From Alcanivorax sp. S6407 (GTDB lineage Bacteria; Pseudomonadota; Gammaproteobacteria; Pseudomonadales; Alcanivoracaceae): DNA of 64,000 bases. The notes under the pieces were generated by a model that saw only the letters and a list, made by a program, of their open reading frames with translations, was not told where the DNA came from and did not search any database. The stretch lies in assembly GCF_023016115.1 (NCBI RefSeq), contig NZ_JALKBH010000002.1, forward strand, positions 706,624 to 770,623, given 5' to 3'. Position 1 is the stretch's first letter, and each line of letters opens with the position of its first letter. The translations under genes and the position numbers were made by a program. Positions 9,155-18,915 of this stretch are shown in pieces.

Positions 9155-9610
9155 ATGAATATTGTCGCCCTCTACACTGCCGACGAATCCCGCGGCCCCA
9201 TGACCGGTCATGAGGCAGTGCAATTGCGTGCTGGCTGCGGCATCGTCGGCGACCGCCACTGCAAGCGCAGCACCAAGCCGGAAGAGCAGCTCACCCTGAT
9301 CGAGCACGAAGCTGTGGACGCCTTCAATGAAGAATTTGGCCAGGAAGTCCAACCCCACCAGTTGCGCCGCAACATCGTCACCAAGGGGGTGAACCTGAAC
9401 GCCCTGGAAGGCCGCGAGTTCATGGTCGGCCCGGTGCGGGTACGCGGCATCGAACTGTGCGAGCCCTGCTCAGTGGTGGGCAAACTGCTGGCAGGCGAGC
9501 TCACCCCCACCCGCATCATCCAGTCCTTCATGGGCCGCGGCGGGCTGCGCTGCGAGATCCTGTCCACTGGCGTGGTGAGAGTGGGCGACGACATTGAAAT
9601 ACCGGACTGA
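9155..9610 (+). CDS. MOSC domain-containing protein
   Basis: 151 residues from the ATG at 9155 (MNIVALYTADE); the frame is open to 9113 but that stretch is heptamer-array sequence. The fold follows the MOSC family (molybdenum cofactor sulfurase C-terminal): an HEAVDAFNEEFG stretch, RRNIVTKGVNLNALEG, then GIELCEPCSVVGKLL with the conserved Cys. Members bind or transfer sulfur to molybdenum cofactor or other acceptors; substrate unknown here. No neighbouring molybdenum enzyme. Confidence 0.85.
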   Translation: MNIVALYTADESRGPMTGHEAVQLRAGCGIVGDRHCKRSTKPEEQLTLIEHEAVDAFNEEFGQEVQPHQLRRNIVTKGVNLNALEGREFMVGPVRVRGIELCEPCSVVGKLLAGELTPTRIIQSFMGRGGLRCEILSTGVVRVGDDIEIPD

Positions 9611-9915
9611 CGTTTACTGTAGGAGCTTGCCTGCAAGCGATCCGGGCTTCGGTGAGGTATAGATTCCAGAGTAGCGAGGCACGAGTTTCGAGTTGCGAAA
9701 ACCTGAAAAACCAGAGCGTTCCGGGTTTTGCCTTTCGAAACTCGTCACTCGAAACTCGCTTCTTGTTTGCATCGCTGTCGCTCGGATAGCTTGCAGCCAA
9801 GTTCCCACAAAACCCGGGCATACAACCTGACCGTAGGGCGGAAATTGGTGTCAGCCAATCTCCGCCATTAACACCCAACGGCGGAGATCGGCGCACGCCG
9901 ATTTCTGACCTACGA
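9611..9915. repeat. Nested element plus GTAGGGCGG hairpins (MOSC/DUF1415 gap)
   Basis: 329-base gap without a gene. REP-like half (about 9618-9659), CGAGTTT-word array (9671-9701), inverse array (9733-9763), degenerate inverse REP-like half (9768-9806), then two hairpins of a different family at about 9832-9915: GTAGGGCGGAAATTGG with ATCTCCGCC, and GGCGGAGATCGG with CCGATTT...CCTAC. The second family recurs at 41969-41999. Confidence 0.75.
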
Positions 9916-9939
9916 CACCCAATTAGAGCGCTTCACTGC

Positions 9940-10506
9940 ATGAACGACGTGGAAAAAACCCGCTACATCAACCAGACCCGCCAGTGGCTGGAACAGGTAG
10001 TCATCGGTCTGAACCTGTGCCCCTTTGCCCGCAAGCCCTTCCAGAAGGGCCAGGTGCGTTTTGCCGTTACCGACAGCCGCAACGTGGAAACCCTGCTGCA
10101 GGATCTCTACGACGAACTGGAAAAACTGGCGACGACGCCGGCCAGCACCATCGACACCACCCTGCTGATCATCCCCGATCAGCTGGAGGACTTTTACGAC
10201 TACAACGACGTGCTGGATCTGGCCGATGCCCTGCTGGAACAACAGGACTGGGTGGGCACCTTCCAGATCGCCAGCTTCCACCCGGCCTACCAGTTTGCCG
10301 ATACGGAAGCAGATGACCCGGGCAACTACACCAACCGCGCCCCCTTCCCGATCCTGCACCTGCTGCGTGAAGACAGCCTGGAACAGGGGCTGGCCAGCTA
10401 CCCGGATCCGGAAGCCATCCCCGAGCGCAACATGGACACCCTGGAGAACCTCAGCGAAGCGCAGTGGATCAGCCTGTTTGGTGGCCTGCCGGGAGCCTCG
10501 CGGTGA
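9940..10506 (+). CDS. DUF1415 family protein
   Basis: 188-residue protein recognised as DUF1415: opens with RQWLEQVVIGLNLCPFARKP (a Cys-Pro-Phe motif near residue 28), followed by LLIIPDQLEDFYDYND and FQIASFHPAYQF, and ends with an acidic helix. Function unknown; cytosolic, no signal or membrane segment. Its TGA overlaps the GTG start of the next gene, so the two are probably translated together. Confidence 0.85.
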   Translation: MNDVEKTRYINQTRQWLEQVVIGLNLCPFARKPFQKGQVRFAVTDSRNVETLLQDLYDELEKLATTPASTIDTTLLIIPDQLEDFYDYNDVLDLADALLEQQDWVGTFQIASFHPAYQFADTEADDPGNYTNRAPFPILHLLREDSLEQGLASYPDPEAIPERNMDTLENLSEAQWISLFGGLPGASR

Positions 10507-10844
10507 ATCTGGACCTCGGCGATATCTTTCTGGTCACCACCGTGGTGATCATTGCGGCCCTGTTCTGGCGCTCCCACGGCATTCGTGAACGCGCCCTCGC
10601 CTACACACGCAAATACTGTGAACGGGAACAAGTGGAATTTCTGGATGACACCGTGGGCATGGACAAACTGACCCTGCAACGGGACGGCAACGGCAAGCTG
10701 CGCATCACCCGCATCTACCGCTTCGAATTCACCGTCACCGGCGGCGAACGCTATCAGGGCCACACCATCGTCATGGGCGGCGTCGTGCAACGGGTCGACC
10801 TGCCCCCCCACCGCTACACCCCGCCCCCGGAACAACTGCACTAA
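10503..10844 (+). CDS. DUF3301 family membrane-anchored protein
   Basis: 113 residues from GTG at 10503, overlapping the upstream stop as GTGA. One N-terminal membrane segment (DIFLVTTVVIIAALFW, about residues 6-21) then a soluble part with the family motifs HGIRERALAYTRKYCE and LDDTVGMDKL, ending in a Pro-rich tail. A longer in-frame ATG at 10464 would overlap DUF1415 by 42 bases and is less likely. Function unknown. Confidence 0.8.
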   Translation: MNLDLGDIFLVTTVVIIAALFWRSHGIRERALAYTRKYCEREQVEFLDDTVGMDKLTLQRDGNGKLRITRIYRFEFTVTGGERYQGHTIVMGGVVQRVDLPPHRYTPPPEQLH

Positions 10845-10856
10845 CGGCTCTGGTGG

Positions 10857-11486
10857 CTAAGCCGCGATCTCCCTGACTTCCCCGCGCTTGCGGCGTCTCC
10901 CTTCGCTGGCCCGGTTGGAATCCAGGCGCCGGAATGCCCCCGGCAACAGCCGGTGCGACAGTTTATTGAGCGGCCTCTCAACCCAGTCTGGCAACGCCAC
11001 TCCCAGCATGTTCGTCTCGGCGACACTGTCCTGCCCAATCACCCGTGTACCCATGATGTAATCGAACCACGGACGGGTCACACACCAGTTGGCATCCTGA
11101 TGGGTATTCATGTGGTGATCGTAATGCCATGGAAGACGAGTTCTTGCCCATTCCGGATCCAGGTGAGCCCTGCTGTGCTTGCTCCAGTATTGCCACGCAG
11201 AATAATAGATGCCCGCCGTAAAGAAAGGCGCCACCACGACGGAAGGCGTGAACACGGCACACAGGCCAATCAAAGCCACCTTTTCGTTAAAGATCTCCTG
11301 ATCCTGCAGCATGGGCACCTTGTAGTGCTCGTCTTCAAAACCATTCAGCCGAACCCGCTTGTGATGACGGATATGGCTGAAAAAGGGGCTATTACGATGC
11401 TTGCGGGCATACTCATGAAGCCACATCTTGTGGGCATACCACTCAAAGGCATTTGCGGTAAGCAAGGCAACAGGAAAACCAAGCAT
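10857..11486 (-). CDS. Fatty acid hydroxylase / sterol desaturase superfamily protein
   Basis: 209-residue integral membrane di-iron protein by its histidine boxes: H19...H24 (HKMWLHE), SHIRHHKR (H38, H41, H42), HSRAH (104-108) and HYDHHMNTHQ (121-129). Two hydrophobic stretches fit membrane spans. The substrate (fatty acid, sterol, carotenoid or alkyl lipid) cannot be read from sequence. The ATG at 11486 follows GAGGG. It lies downstream of the AraC regulator on the same strand, which may control it. The C-terminus is Arg-rich. Confidence 0.75.
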   Translation of the reverse strand: MLGFPVALLTANAFEWYAHKMWLHEYARKHRNSPFFSHIRHHKRVRLNGFEDEHYKVPMLQDQEIFNEKVALIGLCAVFTPSVVVAPFFTAGIYYSAWQYWSKHSRAHLDPEWARTRLPWHYDHHMNTHQDANWCVTRPWFDYIMGTRVIGQDSVAETNMLGVALPDWVERPLNKLSHRLLPGAFRRLDSNRASEGRRRKRGEVREIAA

Positions 11487-11579
11487 GGGGAACCCTCATG
11501 GCGATAACAGATATCCCCATCATGAAGCCCGGGGCGCCAACTTCTTTGATCGCCAGGGATCACTTCCCGGTCTGCAGGA

Positions 11580-12590
11580 TCAAAAATCCGCCTTTTCCGC
11601 ATGCATGCGTTTGCGGAACGCGGAAGGGGTCTCACCAGTCCAGCGCTTGAAGGCGCGGGTAAATGCCGCCGGCTCAGAAAAGCCGGTCAGGTAAATTATC
11701 TGGTCAATGGGTTCGCTGGTGCGCGCAAGCAGGCGTCGTGCCAGTCGTTCCCGGTACCCCGCCAGCACCTCCTTGAAGCTGGTACCCAGAGCCGACAGCT
11801 CGCTGCGCAGAGCACGCGGAGTACGCTCAAGCCGCCGGGCCAGCACATCCAGGGAGGCCTCGCCCTGCTCAAGCAATCCGCCCAGCGCCTGCTCCACGGT
11901 ATGGAGAAAATCCTGACGCGCCAGATCTTCCAGTTTTCGGGCCGCCACCGTTTCATGGATACGCAACAACTCAGGCTCCGCCGCCAGCGAAGAGCGTTTC
12001 AGCAAGGCTGCATCAAAATACAGGGCACCTTCATCCGCCGACAGCTCGACCGGGCATCCATAGACCCGCAGATACTCCTCTGCGGCAGCCCCATGGGCAT
12101 GGGGGAACGTGATCCTGCCAGGGCGAAACTCACCATCACTTACCTGCTGCAAAAAACGCAGCACAATGAGCGTGGCGCACTCCAGATAATGACGCTCGGC
12201 GTGTTCAAGGCCTGACAGTACAGCCTCGTCTCCTTCAACACGGAGCTGCAATTGCAGGGCATCCGTCATCAGGCGGTTATAGCGCAGCGCCCTTTGCAGT
12301 CCATCACCAAAGGTCGGACTGGAAAGAAACAGATACTCCAGCACCTGCCCCCGAAACGGTGGCATCAACTCACCAATATGAAGGCCAATATCAGGATCGC
12401 CACTGACCTTCCTGGCGGCACCCCAGAAGCGCTGTTGCGGAGAATTAATGCGCCGCTCGTTTTGATCCGGCGGCTCATCCGGCATACCAATACTGGCAAA
12501 GATGGCCGCACAGTCCAGCCCGGCACGGGTCATGGCCTGATAGGTCATCCACAAGAAAATACCATTGTCTGAAGCGGGGGGCTGGCTCAT
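11580..12590 (-). CDS. AraC-family regulator with arabinose-binding-like N-terminal domain
   Basis: 336 residues from ATG 12590 (MSQPPASDNG); the frame extends to 12656 but starts with an unlikely segment. N-terminal domain (about 1-220) of the type found in OruR/ArgR-like AraC proteins (MTRAGLDCAAIF, GLHIGELMPPFRGQVLEYLF), C-terminal double helix-turn-helix: ASLDVLARRLERTPRALRSEL and DQIIYLTGFSEPAAFTRAFK with RWTGETPSAFRK. Inducer unknown; the adjacent hydroxylase is the obvious target candidate. Confidence 0.85.
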   Translation of the reverse strand: MSQPPASDNGIFLWMTYQAMTRAGLDCAAIFASIGMPDEPPDQNERRINSPQQRFWGAARKVSGDPDIGLHIGELMPPFRGQVLEYLFLSSPTFGDGLQRALRYNRLMTDALQLQLRVEGDEAVLSGLEHAERHYLECATLIVLRFLQQVSDGEFRPGRITFPHAHGAAAEEYLRVYGCPVELSADEGALYFDAALLKRSSLAAEPELLRIHETVAARKLEDLARQDFLHTVEQALGGLLEQGEASLDVLARRLERTPRALRSELSALGTSFKEVLAGYRERLARRLLARTSEPIDQIIYLTGFSEPAAFTRAFKRWTGETPSAFRKRMHAEKADF

Positions 12591-12659
12591 GCAAGCAGTA
12601 TACGAACTCAGGGATGTGCAAGCACCTGCTCCCGCCAGCCCCCGTAACAACTGCACCAG

Positions 12660-13009
12660 CCTCCCAGAGCCAGCACGCGTTCGCAGGAGCTTGCCTGTAA
12701 GCGATCCTAGGCTAAGCGAGGTAAAAAGAAGCGAGTTTCGAGAGGCAAAACACCTCGCTCATTCTGGAGGTTTTAAGATTATCGAAACGCGAAACTCGTA
12801 CCTCGCGTCTCTGGAATCCATACCTCGTCGAGGCTCGGATCGCGAGCAGGCTCGTTATTCGCTTCGCTCACCCTTCGGGCCGCACTACGTGCGTTACTCC
12901 GCTACGCTCCCACAGCAAAACGCTCCCCCTGTGGGAGCCTGCCTGCAGGCGAAAAAGCTTTCGCCTTTGAATTTAGCTATTAACTATTCACTGTTAACTA
13001 TTAATTGCT
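12660..13009. repeat. Repeat-rich gap between the AraC gene and regA
   Basis: No gene in 12591-13009. REP-like half (about 12681-12720), CGAGTTT-word array (12729-12745), its inverse (12782-12812), partial inverse REP (about 12836-12850), a second REP-like inverted pair (CGCTCCCACAG...CTGTGGGAGC, about 12906-12955) and a GTTAACT-word array (12977-13007) that ends 2-3 bases before the regA stop. The middle part, about 12850-12905, looks like a degraded, rearranged insertion. Confidence 0.7.
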
Positions 13010-13561
13010 TTACTTGACCCGCTGCTTCTCCAGCTTGCGGGCAAGGGTGCGGCGATGCATGCCCAGGCGGCGGGCGGTTTCGGAAATGTTGAAGCCGGTC
13101 TCCGCCAGGGTCTCGTGGATGCGTTCCCATTCGAGGGTTTTCAGGTCCGACGAGCGCGCCGTCAACGAGACATCGGTAGTGCCTTCCGCACGCTGGAAGG
13201 CATCTTCAATATCATCGGTGTTGGAAGGTTTGGCCAGATAATGGCAGGCGCCCAGCTTCACCGCTTCCACCGCGGTGGCAATGCTGGCGTAACCGGTGAG
13301 CACCACGATCAGGGTGTCTTCATTGTGCTTGTGCAGGGTCTGTACACAGGCCAGCCCGGAGGCTTCACCCTTGATCTTGAGATCCACCACCGCGTAACCC
13401 GGGTTATGGGCCTTCAGCACCTCTTCCATGGTCTCATGGCTGTCGGCAGTGACCACGGTGTAACCGCGGCGCTCAAAGGAACGGCCAAGGGTACGAGCGA
13501 AGGCTTCATCGTCTTCGACGATGAGCAACAGGCGTTCTTCGTTCTCGATGGCATCAGTCAT
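13010..13561 (-). CDS. regA: RegA/PrrA/RoxR-type redox response regulator
   Basis: 183 residues: receiver domain (about 10-120) with acidic pocket EDD and phospho-acceptor Asp60 (YAVVDLKIKG), TGYASIATAVEAVKLGACHYLAKP, then a Fis-type helix-turn-helix (NISETARRLGMHRRTLARKL). This HTH is near-invariant in the RegA family and supports global control of respiration by redox state. Lies one base after regB, in the order cyoABCD-SURF1-regB-regA, so it may regulate the oxidase genes beside it. Confidence 0.93.
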   Translation of the reverse strand: MTDAIENEERLLLIVEDDEAFARTLGRSFERRGYTVVTADSHETMEEVLKAHNPGYAVVDLKIKGEASGLACVQTLHKHNEDTLIVVLTGYASIATAVEAVKLGACHYLAKPSNTDDIEDAFQRAEGTTDVSLTARSSDLKTLEWERIHETLAETGFNISETARRLGMHRRTLARKLEKQRVK

Positions 13562-13562
13562 G

Positions 13563-14930
13563 TCAGCCCTCCTCTTCCAGTGTGACCGTGTTCAGCGGCA
13601 GCGACAACGTCACCAGCGCGCCACCCTGCACCAGATTGCGGGCGCGCAAATTGCCACCCAGTGTGCGCAGTACATTCATGACCAGGAACAGCCCCAGACC
13701 ACTGCCCGGCCGGCCCTTGGTGGACTGGTAAGGGCGGCCAATGCTGTCGAGCATCTCTTCCGGGAAACCCGGGCCCCGATCGGTCACCGAGATCAGCAGG
13801 GTTTCGTCCTCACGATGCACATCCAGACGCACCCAGTTCGGCGACGCCTCCAGCGCATTATCCAGCACGTTATGGATACTCTGCTTGAGAGCATCGTCGG
13901 AAACGATCCGCAGATCGGTGCCGAAATCATTCATGTAGATGAAATCTTTCACCGGCCGGGTATCGCGCCACTCATCCACCAACTCATCGAGAAATTCACG
14001 TACGGTGGTTTCCTCGGAGGCCTCACCACGGGTCTCGCCGGCCGACAGCAGAATGCCACTGACAATAGATTTGCAGCGCAGCACCTGTGTCTGCATCTCG
14101 GCAATTTCCTGGGCCATGTCCGGATCATTTCTGAACGGCTCCATGTGCTTCCAGTCACCGAGAATCACCGACAGGGTGGCCAACGGCGTGCCCAGTTCGT
14201 GGGCGGCACCGGACGCCAGCAGGCCCATGCGGACGATGTGTTCTTCCTCCACCGCACGCTGTCGCAGCTCCGCCAGACGCTCATCCCGCTGACGCTTGTT
14301 GCGGTTGATGCGGTTGATGAAGATCACCAGCAGGCCACCGTTAAGCACAAAGCAGATCAGCATGCCTTCGATATACAGACTGAACAGCCCCTTGGAATGA
14401 TCCAGCGGCATGGGCAAGGGATGGCCATACCAGGCCAGCCAGCCGAAACACAGGGTGGTCACGATAAGGATCACCCAGGTGGACCAGGCCTCCAGCAATA
14501 CGGCACCAAGAATTACCTGTAGCAGAAACAGGAACACAAAGGGATTCGAGGCCCCGCCGCTGAGGAACAACAGAATAGTGAGCGTACCGACATCCACCAG
14601 CAGCGAGAAAAAAAGCTCCGTGTTGCCAATCGGCCGGCGTGCCCGCAACCGCAACACACTCAAGGCGTTAAACAACAACAGGCCGAACAGCACCACCAGC
14701 ATATTGGAGACAGGCAGCGGCACATCCAGCCCGTAGTACACCACCAGAATGGTGGCGAACTGGCCGAACATGGCGATCCAGCGCAGCTGGATCAGCAGCT
14801 GCAGGTTCTTGCGCCCGGTGGCATCGTCATTGCTGCTACCCAGCACACTGCGCAGGGCAGACAACGGATGCCGGTTGGCAGAATCGGTTGTACTCATGGT
14901 TTCCATGCCGCCAAGTGTAACGGCTTCCAC
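13563..14930 (-). CDS. regB: RegB/PrrB/RoxS-type redox sensor histidine kinase
   Basis: About 455 residues: six predicted membrane segments (roughly 50-205), phospho-acceptor His244 in ASGAAHELGTPL, and a C-terminal ATPase domain (HNVLDNALEAS, DRGPGFP, GSGLGLFLV). Two RegB hallmarks are present: the quinone-binding GGASNPF motif (GGxxNPF, about 125-131) and a redox-box Cys286 (QVLRCKSIV). Start uncertain: GTG 14930 lies just after the SURF1 stop, with ATGs at 14906 and 14897; none has a clear Shine-Dalgarno. Senses the quinone pool by family knowledge. Confidence 0.92.
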   Translation of the reverse strand: MEAVTLGGMETMSTTDSANRHPLSALRSVLGSSNDDATGRKNLQLLIQLRWIAMFGQFATILVVYYGLDVPLPVSNMLVVLFGLLLFNALSVLRLRARRPIGNTELFFSLLVDVGTLTILLFLSGGASNPFVFLFLLQVILGAVLLEAWSTWVILIVTTLCFGWLAWYGHPLPMPLDHSKGLFSLYIEGMLICFVLNGGLLVIFINRINRNKRQRDERLAELRQRAVEEEHIVRMGLLASGAAHELGTPLATLSVILGDWKHMEPFRNDPDMAQEIAEMQTQVLRCKSIVSGILLSAGETRGEASEETTVREFLDELVDEWRDTRPVKDFIYMNDFGTDLRIVSDDALKQSIHNVLDNALEASPNWVRLDVHREDETLLISVTDRGPGFPEEMLDSIGRPYQSTKGRPGSGLGLFLVMNVLRTLGGNLRARNLVQGGALVTLSLPLNTVTLEEEG

Positions 14931-14939
14931 GTGAAAGCG

Positions 14940-15635
14940 TCAGCGATGGCGCACTACCAGTACCGCCGCCAGCACCATGCCCAGTGCCAGCGCGAACCAG
15001 GTAATGGCATACACCAGGTGGTTATTGCGGAACTGGATAACGGTGAGCCCGCCAATCGGCAACGTTTCGCCGCTGCGGGCCGCATCCACAAAGAAGGGCG
15101 CCACTGGCGCAATGCCTTGCCGGGCCGCCATGGCCTGCACATCACGGGAGTACCAGCGGTTTTCCGCGGGCACATTGTCGCGTAACACGCCACCACCGGG
15201 GTGGCTCATGCGCAGCAGCCCCGTGACCGTCACCACCCCTTCGGGCGTGAAGGCACCGGCCTGGGCCGCCTTTCGCTCGGTTTGCGGCACAAAGCCCTGG
15301 TTGATATACAACCAGCGGCCACCGGCCAGCTGCAACGGCGCCATCACCCAGTAACCCTGCCCCGCTTCCGTTGCCGCCGCCACCAGCGACACCGCATCCG
15401 CGCGATACTCGCCACTCACCCTGACATGCAGATATTCGTGAGTGTCTTCACTCACCCTTGGCCAGTTCGCCGGCACCGCCACGGGATCGGCGTGCACTCG
15501 CGCCTCCACCCGGTCGATCAGGTCTTCCTTCCAGGCCAGCCGCTTTACCTGCCACACGCCCAGCGACATAAAGCCGGCAAACGACACCGCCGCCAACAAC
15601 AGAAACAGGAAAGAGAGAAAACGCCGACGAGCCAT
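14940..15635 (-). CDS. SURF1 family terminal oxidase assembly factor
   Basis: 231 residues with an N-terminal membrane helix (about 6-26), a periplasmic domain with family motifs (LGVWQVKRLAWKEDLI, GYWVMAPL, VNQGF-like INQGFVP) and a C-terminal helix (LVYAITWFALALGMVLAAVL). Helps insert heme into subunit I of heme-copper oxidases. Placed right after cyoD, implying service to the quinol oxidase rather than a cytochrome c oxidase. Start chosen at ATG 15635 for spacing to AGAGG; ATG 15641 is the alternative. Confidence 0.9.
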   Translation of the reverse strand: MARRRFLSFLFLLLAAVSFAGFMSLGVWQVKRLAWKEDLIDRVEARVHADPVAVPANWPRVSEDTHEYLHVRVSGEYRADAVSLVAAATEAGQGYWVMAPLQLAGGRWLYINQGFVPQTERKAAQAGAFTPEGVVTVTGLLRMSHPGGGVLRDNVPAENRWYSRDVQAMAARQGIAPVAPFFVDAARSGETLPIGGLTVIQFRNNHLVYAITWFALALGMVLAAVLVVRHR

Positions 15636-15674
15636 GGTCATGCCTCTTCAAACGTGGAAAGAAGGGAAGAAATC

Positions 15675-15742
15675 CGTAGGAGCCTGCCTGCAGGCGATCT
15701 TTCACCAGCAAAAACAGATTCGCCTGCAGGCAGGCTCCTACG
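15675..15742. repeat. REP inverted pair between SURF1 and cyoD
   Basis: A 23-bp arm beginning CGTAGGAGCCTGCCTGCAGG (15675-15697) matches its inverse at 15720-15742 exactly. The loop is 22 bases. Within the oxidase operon it could act as an mRNA-stabilising or processing hairpin between cyoD and SURF1. Confidence 0.85.
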
Positions 15743-15850
15743 GCGGGACGGAGCGCGAACGGGACATTTCTACATGCCCCCTATATCACCCCAACATCAC
15801 TTCAAACATACAGAAAGGTAAAGCAGAAATCGGCTATGCCGGTTTCCGTC

Positions 15851-15887
15851 TTGCGCATGTTGCGTGATGCGTGTCGCGTGAAGCGTC
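15851..15887. repeat. Heptamer array (GCAACAC word, right orientation) after cyoD
   Basis: TTGCGCATGTTGCGTGATGC then GTGTCGCGTGAAGCG, 7-bp period, ending three bases before the cyoD stop on the minus strand. Confidence 0.7.
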
Positions 15888-15889
15888 TC

Positions 15890-16246
15890 CTATTCCATCA
15901 TTCCCGGCATCATGTTCACGTTCAGGTTGTACATCACCCACAACGAACCGGCGAGGGTAATGAACACCAGGATCAACGTGAAGATCAGCGCCAGCATGTT
16001 CCAGCCACCTTCCGAATGGAAGTTCATGTGCAGGAAGTAGACCATGTGCACCACGATCTGCACCAGGGCGAACGCCAGGATCACCATCACGGTGGTGGCT
16101 GAGCTTTCAAACACATTGCCCATCACCAGCCAGAACGGAATCACGGTGAGGATCACCGCCAGCACGAAGCCGGTGGCATATTCCTTCAGGGAAACATGGG
16201 GAATGTCATCATCGTGATGATCATGCTCGTGTGTATGCTCGCTCAT
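15890..16246 (-). CDS. cyoD: Cytochrome bo3 ubiquinol oxidase subunit IV CyoD
   Basis: 118 residues from the ATG at 16246 (overlaps the cyoC stop by four bases). His/Asp-rich N-terminus (HTHEHDHHDDD), then three membrane helices; LKEYATGFVLAVILTVIPFW and the FLHMNFHSEGGWN motif are typical of CyoD. Assists assembly of the copper site of subunit I (family knowledge). Confidence 0.93.
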   Translation of the reverse strand: MSEHTHEHDHHDDDIPHVSLKEYATGFVLAVILTVIPFWLVMGNVFESSATTVMVILAFALVQIVVHMVYFLHMNFHSEGGWNMLALIFTLILVFITLAGSLWVMYNLNVNMMPGMME

Positions 16247-16884
16247 GGCAGCACTCCCATCAGGTAAACGTAAGTGAACACACCCACCCAGACCACATCC
16301 AGGAAGTGCCAGAACATGGACAGGCAGAAGACGCGACGCCTGTTCTCGGCAATCAGGCCGTGCTTCTTCAGCTGGAACAGCAGGGTCACCAGCCACACGA
16401 TGCCGAAGAACACATGCAGACCGTGGGTACCCACCAGTGCAAAGAACGCGGTCCAGAAACCACTGGTCTGCGGGCCCGCGCCCACGTGAATCAGGTGATG
16501 GAACTCATACAGTTCCAGCCCCAGGAAGCCCGCGCCCAGCAGGCCGGTAACGGCCAACCAGAGCATGGTGCCCTTCACCCGGTTGGCCTGCATCTGCAGC
16601 ATGGCGAAACCGTAGGTGATCGACGACACCAGCAGCAGTGACGTGTTGATGGCGATCAGGTTCAGGTCGAACAGTTCCATGCCGGTGGGCCCGCCCGCAT
16701 AGCTGCGGCCGAGCACACCATAGGTGGCAAACAGACAAGCGAAGATCAGACAGTCGCTCATCAGGTAGATCCAGAAACCCAGCAGGGTACCGTTCTGGGG
16801 GTGGTGATCCCCCTTCACGAGAAATTCCAGCGGGGCCTTCTGGTCGTTGTCATTCACAACAGCAGTCATGGTGTTATCAGACAT
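16243..16884 (-). CDS. cyoC: Cytochrome bo3 ubiquinol oxidase subunit III CyoC
   Basis: 213 residues, five membrane helices; family stretches [44 protein letters not shown] and [17 protein letters not shown]. The ATG at 16884 overlaps the cyoB stop by 8 bases. A later ATG (16869) is possible. Confidence 0.95.
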   Translation of the reverse strand: MSDNTMTAVVNDNDQKAPLEFLVKGDHHPQNGTLLGFWIYLMSDCLIFACLFATYGVLGRSYAGGPTGMELFDLNLIAINTSLLLVSSITYGFAMLQMQANRVKGTMLWLAVTGLLGAGFLGLELYEFHHLIHVGAGPQTSGFWTAFFALVGTHGLHVFFGIVWLVTLLFQLKKHGLIAENRRRVFCLSMFWHFLDVVWVGVFTYVYLMGVLP

Positions 16885-18877
16885 TGGCAAGCACCCGTGT
16901 ACGTTCTGCTTCAATCCGCTCTACTTCTTCCGCCGGAATGTAGTAGTCACGGTCGTAGTTGAAGGTGTGGTAAATCGCCGTGCCGATCAGTGCCACGAAG
17001 GACACACCTGCCAGCAGCCACATGTGCCAGATCAGGGCAAAGCCAACCACCACACTGATACCGGAGAGCACGATGCCCGCCCAGGTGCCCTTGGGCATGT
17101 GAATCGGGATGAAGCCGGATTCAGGGCGCTGGAAGCCGTGCTGCTTCATCTGCCACCAGGCATCCAGATCATGCACGCGGGGCGTGAAGGCAAAGTTGTA
17201 CGGCGGCGGCGGTGAGGAAGTGGACCACTCAAGAGTACGGCCATCCCACGGATCACCGGATTCATCCTTGAGGGCTTCGCGGCGCTTGAAGCTCACCACC
17301 AGCTGGATCAGGAAGGCAGCAATACCCACCGCAATCAGTACCGCACCGAAGGCGGCAATCTGGAACCAGATCTGCAGGGACTGATCTTCGAAGTGGCTGA
17401 CACGACGGGTCACGCCCATCAGGCCGAGCACGTACAGCGGCATGAAGGCGAAGTAGAAACCGATCAGCCAGAACCAGAAGGAAATCTTGCCCCAGAACTC
17501 GTCCAGCTTGAATCCGGTAGCTTTCGGGAACCAGTAGGTGATACCGGCGAACAGACCGAACAGCACACCACCGATGATCACATTATGGAAATGCGCGATC
17601 AGGAACAGGCTGTTATGCAGCACGAAGTCCACCGGCGGTACCGCCAGCAACACGCCAGTCATGCCACCAATCACGAAGGTGACCATGAAGCCCACGGTCC
17701 ACAGCATCGGCACATCGAACTTGATGCGGCCACGGAACATGGTGAACAGCCAGTTGAAGATCTTCGCGCCCGTGGGGATCGAGATGATCATCGTGGTGAT
17801 CCCGAAGAACGAGTTCACGCTGGCCCCCGAGCCCATGGTGAAGAAGTGGTGCAGCCATACCAGGTAGGACAGCACGGTAATCACCACGGTGGCGTACACC
17901 ATGGAGGTGTAACCGAACAGCGGCTTGCGGCTGTAGGTGGCCACGATCTCGGAGAAGATACCGAACACCGGCAGGATCAGGATGTACACCTCCGGGTGAC
18001 CCCAGATCCAGATCAGGTTCACGTACATCATGGCGTTGCCGCCCAGATCGTTGGTGAAGAAGGCGGTGTCCAGGTAGCGGTCCATGGACAGCATGGCCAG
18101 TACTGCGGTCAGCACCGGGAAGGCGGCCACAATCAATACGTTGGTGCACAGCGAGGTCCAGGTGAACACCGGCATCTTCATCAGGCTCATGCCCGGCGCA
18201 CGCATCTTGACGATGGTCACCAGCAGGTTCACGCCCGACAGCAGGGTACCCACACCGGCAATCTGCAACGACCAGATGTAGTAATCCACCCCCACCCCGG
18301 GGCTCTGCAATATCCCCGATAGCGGCGGATAGGCCAGCCAGCCGGTCTTGGCGAATTCACCAATGAACAGGGACATCATCATCAGCACGGCGCCAGCGGT
18401 GGTCATCCAGAAGCTGAAGTTATTCAGGAACGGGAACGCCACATCGCGGGTGCCGATCTGCAGCGGAATCAGGTAGTTCATGATCCCGGTTACCAGCGGC
18501 ATGGCCACGAAGAAGATCATGATCACGCCGTGGGCGGTGAAGATCTGGTCGTAGTGATCCGGCGGCAGGTAGCCGGCGGAATCCCCGAACGCCAGCGCCT
18601 GCTGCAGACGCATCATGATGGCATCGGCAAAGCCGCGCAGCAGCATCACCAGGCCGAGGATGATGTACATGATGCCGATCTTCTTGTGGTCGATGGTGGT
18701 GAACCACTCGTTCCACAGGTAGCCCCACAGCTTGTAGCGGGTAATGGCGGCGAGCATGGCCACACCGCCCACCGCCACCACCGCGAAGGTGGCGAGGATG
18801 ATCGGGTCATGGAACGGAATCGCGTCCCAGGTCAGGCGACCAAAGATCAGCTTGGTCAGGTCCAGGTTCTCAAACAT
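16877..18877 (-). CDS. cyoB: Cytochrome bo3 ubiquinol oxidase subunit I CyoB
   Basis: Catalytic heme-copper subunit, 666 residues from ATG 18877 (AGGTG lies six bases upstream; GTG 18886 is an alternative). Ligand motifs: [15 protein letters not shown] (low-spin heme His), [18 protein letters not shown] (CuB His and cross-linked Tyr), [10 protein letters not shown] (CuB His pair) and [12 protein letters not shown] (heme ligands). Reduces oxygen with ubiquinol and pumps protons. Confidence 0.97.
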   Translation of the reverse strand: MFENLDLTKLIFGRLTWDAIPFHDPIILATFAVVAVGGVAMLAAITRYKLWGYLWNEWFTTIDHKKIGIMYIILGLVMLLRGFADAIMMRLQQALAFGDSAGYLPPDHYDQIFTAHGVIMIFFVAMPLVTGIMNYLIPLQIGTRDVAFPFLNNFSFWMTTAGAVLMMMSLFIGEFAKTGWLAYPPLSGILQSPGVGVDYYIWSLQIAGVGTLLSGVNLLVTIVKMRAPGMSLMKMPVFTWTSLCTNVLIVAAFPVLTAVLAMLSMDRYLDTAFFTNDLGGNAMMYVNLIWIWGHPEVYILILPVFGIFSEIVATYSRKPLFGYTSMVYATVVITVLSYLVWLHHFFTMGSGASVNSFFGITTMIISIPTGAKIFNWLFTMFRGRIKFDVPMLWTVGFMVTFVIGGMTGVLLAVPPVDFVLHNSLFLIAHFHNVIIGGVLFGLFAGITYWFPKATGFKLDEFWGKISFWFWLIGFYFAFMPLYVLGLMGVTRRVSHFEDQSLQIWFQIAAFGAVLIAVGIAAFLIQLVVSFKRREALKDESGDPWDGRTLEWSTSSPPPPYNFAFTPRVHDLDAWWQMKQHGFQRPESGFIPIHMPKGTWAGIVLSGISVVVGFALIWHMWLLAGVSFVALIGTAIYHTFNYDRDYYIPAEEVERIEAERTRVLANV

Positions 18878-18915
18878 GGGCGGCACCTACTGCGTACGGG
18901 GTCTGGAATACGGTG

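Noticed and set aside
12850-12905. Possible small gene between the AraC gene and regA
   Set aside because: The stretch TTCGCTTCGCTCACCCTTCG is low-complexity, REP-derived sequence and the frame through it has no ribosome-binding site.
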